From positions 1 to 33,074 of the forward strand of contig JANXYN010000187.1 in NCBI GenBank assembly GCA_025356035.1: DNA of 33,074 nt. Direction: 5' to 3'. The DNA is from Geobacteraceae bacterium (GTDB lineage Bacteria; Desulfobacterota; Desulfuromonadia; Geobacterales; Geobacteraceae). The notes under the pieces were generated by a model that ran no database searches, was not told the DNA's origin, and saw nothing but the letters and a program-made list of their open reading frames with translations. Position 1 is the first letter of the stretch; each line of letters begins with the position of its first letter. The translations under genes were made by a program, and so were the position numbers. Below are positions 24,853 through 30,922 of this stretch, piece after piece.

Positions 24853-25944
24853 ATGAACTACCTGGATGAATTCCGTGACCGGACGGCGGTGCTTGGCCTG
24901 GCCGAGCGGATCAAGGGGCTGACCGCAGGCCGCAGCGAGCCGCTGAGTTTCATGGAGGTGTGCGGCACCCATACCATGGCCATTTACCAGTATGGGTTGC
25001 GGAGCCTGTTACCGGCAGAGGTGCGCCTCGTCTCCGGTCCCGGCTGTCCCGTCTGTGTCACCCCCAATGGCTACGTGGACCGAGCCCTCGCCTATAGCCG
25101 GCTTCCCGACGTCATTATCGCGACGTTCGGCGACATGGTGCGGGTACCCGGCTCCTCCTCGTTCCTGATGGCAGAACGGGCCCGGGGTGCGGACGTCCGG
25201 ATCGTCTATTCCCCCCTCGATGCGGTGGCGCTCGCCGCCAAGTATCCGGAGCGGCGGGTGATCTTTCTCGGGGTCGGTTTCGAGACCACCGCCCCGACCA
25301 TTGCCGGCAGCATCATTGCCGCCAGGAGCCAGGGGCTGGCCAATTACTTCGTCCTTACCGCCCACAAAACCATTCCGATCCCGATGCAGGTGCTGGCGGC
25401 GGACCCGGAGCTGAAGATCGACGGTTATCTCTGCCCCGCCCATGTCAGCGCCATTATCGGCGCCGATGCCTACCGCCCCCTGGCTGAGGAGCTGGGGGTG
25501 CCCTGTGTGATTACCGGTTTCGAGCCGACCGACGTCATGCAGGGGGTGTTGATGCTCGCCCGCCAGGTGCTGGAAGGGAAGAGCTTCGTGGAGATCCAGT
25601 ACAGCAGGGTGGTGAAGTGGGGGGGGAACCCAAGGGCGCAGGAGGTCCTGCGGGAGGTGTTTGACCCTTGCGACGCAGATTGGCGGGGAATCGGCACCAT
25701 CCCCGGCAGCGGCCTGCGGATCAACGAGAAGTATGCGGCATTCGATGCGGAGCGGGTCATCCCGGTGGCGGTCGAAGAGCTTCGGGAACCTCAGGGGTGC
25801 CGCTGTGGCGAGGTTCTGAAGGGGAAGGTGACCCCCTACGATTGCCCGCTCTTCGCCAAGGCCTGCACCCCGGAAGCGCCGGTGGGGGCGTGTATGGTGT
25901 CGTCAGAGGGGACCTGCGCGGCAGCGTTTAAATATGGACAGTAG
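24853..25944 (+). CDS. hypD: Fe-S scaffold HypD of hydrogenase maturation
   Basis: A 363-residue HypD with all family motifs: MEVCGTHTMAIYQYGLRSLLP, VSGPGCPVCVTP, GFETTAPT, TAHKTIPIPM, ITGFEPTDVMQG, and a C-terminal cysteine-rich region (CRCGEVLKG, DCPLFAKACTP) that binds a [4Fe-4S] cluster. With HypC and HypE it assembles Fe(CN)2CO in the cytoplasm. The gene is set off from hypC and from hypE by palindromic spacers of 163 bp and about 206 bp, unlike the tight packing of the first four genes. Confidence 0.96.
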   Translation: MNYLDEFRDRTAVLGLAERIKGLTAGRSEPLSFMEVCGTHTMAIYQYGLRSLLPAEVRLVSGPGCPVCVTPNGYVDRALAYSRLPDVIIATFGDMVRVPGSSSFLMAERARGADVRIVYSPLDAVALAAKYPERRVIFLGVGFETTAPTIAGSIIAARSQGLANYFVLTAHKTIPIPMQVLAADPELKIDGYLCPAHVSAIIGADAYRPLAEELGVPCVITGFEPTDVMQGVLMLARQVLEGKSFVEIQYSRVVKWGGNPRAQEVLREVFDPCDADWRGIGTIPGSGLRINEKYAAFDAERVIPVAVEELREPQGCRCGEVLKGKVTPYDCPLFAKACTPEAPVGACMVSSEGTCAAAFKYGQ

Positions 25945-25945
25945 A

Positions 25946-26065
25946 CGGCTTCGTCAAAAGTCCATCTGCGGCGTTGCGCTGCGCCTTCGTCACTGCGGCG
26001 TACTAGTCGTACGCCTCATTCCTCAGGACTTGCGCGCCTTGCATATGGAGCTTTTTACTGTGCCG
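25946..26065. repeat. Imperfect palindrome (about 120 bp) between hypD and hypE
   Basis: Left arm CGGCTTCGTCAAAAGTCCAT and right arm ATGGAGCTTTTTACTGTGCCG pair imperfectly. The centre is GCGGCGTAC-TAGTC-GTACGCC at 26006. The core (GCGGCGTAC ... GTACGCC) and overall build match the element at 24692-24817, so both are likely copies of one intergenic repeat family. Confidence 0.75.
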
Positions 26066-26101
26066 TTTGGGTTATAACCCTCGCAAGTTTTCTTAGCGGC
26101 C

Positions 26102-26135
26102 TTTGCGCCTTTGCGCGCAAAGATTTTATTTTTTC
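26102..26135 (+). terminator. Terminator-like hairpin just before hypE
   Basis: TTTGCGC (26102-26108) pairs with GCGCAAA (26115-26121) around a 6-nt loop and is followed by ATTTTATTTTTTC. It lies about 16 bp before the hypE start, so it could attenuate hypE rather than end the operon. Confidence 0.5.
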
Positions 26136-26150
26136 AGAGTGGAGCACAAA

Positions 26151-27161
26151 TTGGACAAAGACCTCATCCTCCTCGGCCATGGCAGTGGCGGCAAGCTTTC
26201 CCACCAGCTACTGGACGAGCTGATCATCCCGACCCTTTCCGGCGTGCCGCTGGCTGGTCAGAATGACGCTGCCGTGCTGAGTCGCGACGGCCGGCGTTTT
26301 GCCTTTACCACCGACTCCTACGTGGTGGACCCGGTATTTTTCCCCGGCGGCAATATCGGCAGCCTGGCGGTGAACGGCACGGACAACGACCTGGCGATGG
26401 TCGGCGCTAAACCGCTCTGGATCAGTGCTGCCCTCATCCTTGAGGAGGGGTTCAGCCGCCGGGAACTTGCCGAGATCCTGCGCGCCATGCGGCAGGCAGC
26501 TGACCTGGCCGGGGTGGCAATCGTCACCGGCGACACCAAGGTGGTGCCGCGCGGCAAGGCCGACCGGATCTTCATCAATACTTCCGGGGTCGGCGTCTTC
26601 GACCATGACCTGGAGATCTCCGGCAACGGTGCCCAACCGGGGGATAAGGTCCTGATCAACGGCACCATCGGCGACCATGGCATTGCGGTGCTGGCAAAGC
26701 GGGAAGGGCTGGCGCTGGAATCAGACATTCAAAGCGACTGTGCGGCGCTGAACGGGCTGGTGACCGAGCTCCTCGAGGTGGGCACCGCACTCCATGTGCT
26801 GCGTGATCCGACCCGTGGCGGGGTAGCCACCACCCTCAAGGAAATTGCCCTCCAGTCCCAGGTGACCATCACCCTCCGGGAGGCGACCTTCCCGCTCAAG
26901 GCCTCGGTTAGGGGGGTCTGTGCCATCCTTGGCCTCGATCCCCTCTATGTGGCTAACGAAGGAAAACTGCTGGCGATCGTCGCACCGGAGGCGGCGCCAC
27001 AACTGCTGGAACTGATGCGCCGCCATCCCCTTGGCCGCGAGGCAGCGATCATCGGCGAGGTGACGACAGCCAGCCCAGGGAAGGTTGAGCTGGAGACCGT
27101 GGTCGGCGGCCGGCGCGGTGTGGAGATGCTGGCCGGCGAGCAGCTGCCAAGGATCTGCTGA
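26151..27161 (+). CDS. hypE: Carbamoyl dehydratase HypE
   Basis: A 336-residue HypE of the PurM/ThiL ATP-binding fold. It dehydrates the carbamoyl group placed on its C-terminal cysteine to a thiocyanate that supplies CN ligands. ILLGHGSGGKLSHQLLDELI, FTTDSYVVDPVFFPGGNIG, VNGTDNDLAMVGAKP and DPTRGGVATTLKEI are present, and it ends in LPRIC with the essential terminal Cys. The start is probably the TTG at 26151 with GTGGAG 6 bases upstream. An in-frame GTG at 26139 would add four residues but has no ribosome-binding site. No hydrogenase structural genes follow in this window. Confidence 0.93.
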   Translation: MDKDLILLGHGSGGKLSHQLLDELIIPTLSGVPLAGQNDAAVLSRDGRRFAFTTDSYVVDPVFFPGGNIGSLAVNGTDNDLAMVGAKPLWISAALILEEGFSRRELAEILRAMRQAADLAGVAIVTGDTKVVPRGKADRIFINTSGVGVFDHDLEISGNGAQPGDKVLINGTIGDHGIAVLAKREGLALESDIQSDCAALNGLVTELLEVGTALHVLRDPTRGGVATTLKEIALQSQVTITLREATFPLKASVRGVCAILGLDPLYVANEGKLLAIVAPEAAPQLLELMRRHPLGREAAIIGEVTTASPGKVELETVVGGRRGVEMLAGEQLPRIC

Positions 27162-27208
27162 GAACAGTTTCCCGTCTCAAGAACAACGTCGCACACTGAA
27201 CTGTTTGA

Positions 27209-27370
27209 ATCAACTTGCACAGCGCACAGAATATAATCGAATTGTGGCGGCAGGATTACAACTCAGAAAGGCCGCACAGTTCTTTAAACGATCTGACCCC
27301 TGAAGAATTTGCAAGAACCTTCAATCCACAACAAAAGGCTAAAAACACTTACCAAAACATGGCACGATAA
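27209..27370 (+). pseudogene. IS3-family transposase remnant (C-terminal tail)
   Basis: An open frame of 53 codons encodes NIIELWRQDYNSERPHSS, then LNDLTPEEFARTF, the last part of the OrfB/DDE transposase of IS3-like elements (W-R-x-DYN-x-x-RPHSSL). The DDE core is gone, with an in-frame TGA at 27206-27208 and only 50 bp to hypE. No terminal inverted repeats were seen. It is a scar of an insertion next to the hyp operon. Confidence 0.8.
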
Positions 27371-27433
27371 ACGGGGGAAGGTCAAAGTTATCTGCACAAA
27401 AGGGACATGCATCGTTTTAGATCACTAAATTGA

Positions 27434-27491
27434 GCCCAACAAGGTGCTCCAGCCGTTTGCCTGTGGCCGCGGCTGAGCTTAGTCGTTAGCG
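27434..27491 (+). repeat. Integron attC-like recombination site
   Basis: A 58-bp site with R''-like GCCCAAC (27434-27440, fits RYYYAAC), arm GCTCCAGCCG (27446-27455), arm CGGCTGAGC (27470-27478), and R'-like GTTAGCG (27485-27491, close to GTTRRRY). The two arms pair except for one extra base on the left arm, the extrahelical-base feature typical of attC. No integrase gene is in the window. Confidence 0.55.
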
Positions 27492-27537
27492 GAATAAATT
27501 GAAGGGAAATAGATGTCCTGAAGTGGTCTAGCATAAC

Positions 27538-27903
27538 CTACCATTTGCCTACTAGCCTTATCTGCTTGCCGGAAGCTGAAATCCATAACTGACCGTTTAT
27601 CAATTCAGCTGCGATAGCCCCGGAAAGAGCACCCAAGGCATCAGCCGCTATGTCATCCCAACCGAAATGGTTATTAATTACCCATTCATCCACCATCTCA
27701 TTGATAACTCCAGGGACCAAGCCTAACCCGGTAGAGACCACCGTACGTTCAGCAGGACCCATGTGCTCTGCGTAGTGATACACGATGGTATCAGCTGCCA
27801 TTCCACAAGCTGAACCTGTCCAGAAATGGGGGTACAGTGAAGGGTCAGTAGCAAACGCTGGGGTGGGAAGCAACAGCAACACCAAGATAATCACATTTCG
27901 CAT
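27538..27903 (-). CDS. Small exported protein, YfiM/DUF2279-like pattern
   Basis: A 121-residue protein with a clear signal peptide (MRNVIILVLLLLPTPAFA, cleavage after Ala18). The mature part has HFWTGSACGMAAD, then INEMVDEWVINNHFGWDDIAADALGALSGA. This HFxxG / E-x-x-D / W-D-x-x-AD-x-x-G arrangement recalls YfiM-type (DUF2279) periplasmic or lipoprotein families, though no lipobox is present. The ATG at 27903 has AAGGAG 6 bases upstream. Longer in-frame starts up to 28047 lack one. Function is unknown. It lies alone between an attC-like site at its 3' side and the endonuclease V pseudogene, so it may have come in with that scarred region. Confidence 0.7.
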   Translation of the reverse strand: MRNVIILVLLLLPTPAFATDPSLYPHFWTGSACGMAADTIVYHYAEHMGPAERTVVSTGLGLVPGVINEMVDEWVINNHFGWDDIAADALGALSGAIAAELINGQLWISASGKQIRLVGKW

Positions 27904-28149
27904 GCAAGCTCCTTTTTGCCAGTAAAAATACTGTTCCCACGCTACTGTGAATAGACTATCATTGGAAAATAAAACGGCAATAGAAAAACTGGCAAATCTT
28001 CGTGTATTTCCCAAAATGGAGGTAATGTTCAGGTACTGGGATTTCATCGTGAAGTAAGATGAAGCAAGAAGCCCAGCCAGGCCGGGGGAACGGAGAAACC
28101 CATTCCTCTCTTTTGTAACTAAGACGCCCGCTCTTCCTGAAAGCGTTGC

Positions 28150-28838
28150 TCAGCCCGCTTCCCTTTTCACCCTCCCTGCCAGCCGGTCCGCCGCACGCTG
28201 CGGTTCGGGGAGGCGGTAGCGCCGCGCAGTGCAGGACCGTCTCGACTGCCTCCGCCAGGGTAATCAGGTGACCGGGAGAGACAAACAGTGGCTTGACCCG
28301 GTCACTGGTGCGCAGCACAGCCCCACAGTATCGTTGTGGTCGACCAGCGGAGTCCACGCCCCGCGGGCCGGTGCCGGCTCCTCGTTTCTCCCACCAGCCT
28401 CGACTTGGCAGAGCCGATCGTCGGGCACTGTAGCAGTACTCCCAGGAACGAGGCGATCCCGACCCCACGTGGATGAGCGATCCCCTGGCCGTCGACGATA
28501 AAGAGATCGGGGCGGCAAGACAGCCTCTCGATCGCGGCGATGAATGCCGGTCCCTCCCGAAATGACAGGTAGCCCGGCACGTAAGGGAAGGGGATCGCCA
28601 GTCGGGCATGGCTCTCCTCGATCAGTGTCAGCGACGCGTAATCGAAGACCGCTACCGCAGCGATGATCTCCTGGCCGACGAAGGCAGCATCAATCCCGGC
28701 AATGGTTTTGACCTGCCGCTCGAGGGGGATAATCAGCACTTGTCGCGCCAGGCTTTCCTGGAGCGGCTTGGCTTCGGCTACGATGGTGGGCCAGTCCTGT
28801 ATCATGGCCATGGCCGAAGACTTGGAGACCTTTAGCAT
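28150..28838 (-). pseudogene. nfi: Endonuclease V (nfi) pseudogene with three frameshifts
   Basis: Endonuclease V cuts DNA next to deoxyinosine. The N-terminal half is well kept: IAGIDAAF with the metal-binding Asp, IPFPYVPGYLSFREGPA, LFIVDGQGIAHPRGVGIASFLGVL and PTIGSAKSRLVGE. The frame then shifts near 28385 (one base missing) into EEPAPARGAWTPLVDHNDTVG. It shifts again near 28321 (one base missing) into AVLRTSDRVKPLFVSPGHLITLAEAVETVL, and a third time near 28222 into RYRLPEPQRAADRLAGRVKREAG and a normal family end at 28150. Each piece matches the family, but no single frame does. ATG 28838 has GGAG upstream. If the sequence is correct the enzyme is not made. Confidence 0.85.
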
Positions 28839-29007
28839 CCGCTTCTCCACGTTGTCAACACCTTCCAGGATAGCCCTTGCCAGCTCATAAGCAAGGGAGG
28901 TAAAATGCGCGATAATCGTTGACACCGGTGCGTTGAGGGTGTAGTAACTTGTCCTAATTAAATAGTTTAATGGTTGTCTGTTTCAAAGCAAGGGAGGGAT
29001 TAACATC

Positions 29008-30336
29008 ATGATGCCAGATCAAATGCAGTGTGGCTATGCAGCGCCTGAACAGCAGGCGTATGATCGGCAAGCGGCCGAGGTGGAAGAGACCTTGAAAAAG
29101 GGATTTCCGGCACTGCGGTTCCCGGCGTGGCTCGAATCCGCCTTCGACGATTACTATTACAGCAATACCCTGAAGCGGGTGAGAGTTGCGATTCTGACCG
29201 GGGTTATACTCTATGGGATATTTGGCATTGTAGATCTGCTGCTTGCGCCGGTCGTCAAGGAAAAGTTCTGGTTGATCCGCTATGCGGTGGTCTGCCCGGT
29301 TGGGTTTCTGGTGCTCATTTGCAGCGGGTTCAGCGGCTTTAAACGCCTGCTGCAGCCGGCTATCTGGCTGGCCATGCAGGTTGGCGGGTTAGGGTTGATT
29401 GCCATGATCGCCATCTCGCCGGTTCTCGGCCATAGCTATTACTATACGGGACTGATCCTGGTAATCATGTACACCTTCACCCTGGTGGGGATGCGTTTCT
29501 GGTATGGTGTCTCCTGGGCAGTGATCACGCTAAGCTGTTATGCGTTCGTGACGAGCATGAGCAGTAACGTTCCTCTTCCGGTGTTGGTCCACAACAGTTT
29601 CTCGGTGTTTTCTGCCGCCTGTATCGGCGCCATTTCCAACTATCTGATGGAGCACTACAGCCGCCGGGATTTCCTGCAGAATATCCTGCTTGAAGCGGAA
29701 AAACAGCAATTGCAGGAAACCGGCCGCAAATTGGAGCGGCTGTCGTCCCTCGATGAGCTGACAGGCATCGCCAACCGCCGCCATTTTGAAAGATTTTTCG
29801 AGCAGGAATGGCTGCGGGCCCTGCGCTCGCGTACGTCACTGGCGATGATCCTAATCGACATCGATTCCTTCAAGGCCTACAATGACAATTACGGGCACCA
29901 GGCGGGGGATAGTTGCCTCAAACTGGTGGCGAAGAGATTGGCAAGGTCGGCCAGAAGGCCAGGTGACCTGGTGGCACGCTATGGCGGAGAAGAGTTCGTG
30001 ATGGTCCTGGCGGGAACCGAACTTGCCGATGCGGGCAAAATCGCGGAGGCGTTTCGTGCGGATGTGGAGGCGCTGGGGGTTAGCCACACCCACGCCGATG
30101 CAGGGGTGGTTACCATCAGCGCGGGGGTTGCGGCACTGCTCCCTGCACCAGGGCTCTCCCGCAGAGGGCTTCTGGAGGCCGCCGATAAAGCCCTCTACCA
30201 GGCAAAACGGAGCGGCCGCAACCGGATTATCTTAAGTGAAGCCGCTACACCCCTGCACGATCAGGCTCAAGCCGCGGGCTTTGCCGTTGTTCACGGCAAC
30301 AAGGTCGCGGTAGCCAAGTTTATTCCGCGCCCCTGA
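29008..30336 (+). CDS. Membrane-anchored diguanylate cyclase (GGDEF)
   Basis: A 442-residue protein. Residues 50-215 form about six membrane helices, a MASE-like integral sensor. A short coiled coil (LLEAEKQQLQETGRKLERLSS) leads to the GGDEF domain from 245. DELTGIANRRHFERF, DIDSFKAYNDNYGHQAGD and the active motif GGEEF (starting at Gly326) are present, and the I-site RPGD lies 9 residues before it. The enzyme should make c-di-GMP with product inhibition, and the Asp in GHQAGD argues against the cGAMP-making Hypr group. AGGGAGGG precedes the ATG. The next gene, 112 bp on, is a PilZ receptor, suggesting a local c-di-GMP module. Confidence 0.92.
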   Translation: MMPDQMQCGYAAPEQQAYDRQAAEVEETLKKGFPALRFPAWLESAFDDYYYSNTLKRVRVAILTGVILYGIFGIVDLLLAPVVKEKFWLIRYAVVCPVGFLVLICSGFSGFKRLLQPAIWLAMQVGGLGLIAMIAISPVLGHSYYYTGLILVIMYTFTLVGMRFWYGVSWAVITLSCYAFVTSMSSNVPLPVLVHNSFSVFSAACIGAISNYLMEHYSRRDFLQNILLEAEKQQLQETGRKLERLSSLDELTGIANRRHFERFFEQEWLRALRSRTSLAMILIDIDSFKAYNDNYGHQAGDSCLKLVAKRLARSARRPGDLVARYGGEEFVMVLAGTELADAGKIAEAFRADVEALGVSHTHADAGVVTISAGVAALLPAPGLSRRGLLEAADKALYQAKRSGRNRIILSEAATPLHDQAQAAGFAVVHGNKVAVAKFIPRP

Positions 30337-30397
30337 CCAGGCGATGCGAATAGCAGCCTGCACTTGCCTGACAGAAGGAGCCCTGGCTAAAGTTTTA

Positions 30398-30445
30398 TCC
30401 CCCCTGGCCGATAAGGGAGCAGGTGCCAAAATTAATCAGGGGGGA
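30398..30445 (+). promoter_or_regulatory. Hairpin that would mask the PilZ gene ribosome-binding site
   Basis: TCCCCCCTG (30398-30406) is fully complementary to CAGGGGGGA (30437-30445), which is the Shine-Dalgarno region 3 bases before the GTG start at 30448. The 9-bp stem closes a 30-nt loop. Confidence 0.5.
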
Positions 30446-30447
30446 AC

Positions 30448-30825
30448 GTGCCGGTGGAAAAGCGCAGGTTTGAGCGGGTAGGATTCCATGCTGACGTCAT
30501 CATCAAGCAGGAACGGTTGACCTTTAATGGTGTGGCAGAAAATATCAGTTTGAAAGGACTGTTTGTCAGGACCAGTAAATCTCTTCCGGTTGACGAGCCA
30601 GTCGAAATATCCATCCTCTTCTATGGCTCCACAACCCAGCTTTGCTTATGTGTTCCCGCAACCGTAGCAAGGGTGACCGAGGAGGGAATCGGCTTCAAGT
30701 TTGATAAAATCGACCTAAGCTCGGTATTGCTGGCCAAAAATACCGCTGTTTTCGGCGTTAGCCATCCAGACCAGGTACTGTCGGAATTTTACGCCTTTCT
30801 CGGCCAGCCGGTAAATGGCCAGTAA
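30448..30825 (+). CDS. PilZ-domain c-di-GMP receptor
   Basis: A 125-residue single-domain PilZ protein. Both ligand motifs are intact: RRFER (R6xxxR10) and NISLKG (N32xSxxG37). The barrel strands VEISILFYGS and VARVTEEGIGFKF follow. It should bind c-di-GMP and act on a partner protein. The start is GTG with an AGGGGGG ribosome-binding site that may be masked by a hairpin. It lies downstream of a diguanylate cyclase on the same strand, and the two could be co-transcribed. The C-terminal 30 residues lie outside the usual domain and are not recognised. Confidence 0.88.
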   Translation: MPVEKRRFERVGFHADVIIKQERLTFNGVAENISLKGLFVRTSKSLPVDEPVEISILFYGSTTQLCLCVPATVARVTEEGIGFKFDKIDLSSVLLAKNTAVFGVSHPDQVLSEFYAFLGQPVNGQ

Positions 30826-30922
30826 CTAATCGCAACCCCTCCATACCAGATGCAGGCCTGTCAGTTGACATTTCCGTTCTGCTGTATCCTTACCCTATGC
30901 GAAAATTAGATTAACAGCCAGT

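Noticed and set aside
26139-26150. GTG 26139 as hypE start
   Set aside because: Only T-rich sequence precedes it, whereas TTG 26151 has GTGGAG at good spacing. It remains possible.
27904-28149. A gene in the gap between the small exported protein and the endonuclease V remnant
   Set aside because: The frames there are only read-through of neighbouring frames without start signals. Nothing else was recognised in this stretch.
30337-30447. c-di-GMP riboswitch before the PilZ gene
   Set aside because: No GEMM consensus. Only the Shine-Dalgarno-pairing stem is supported.
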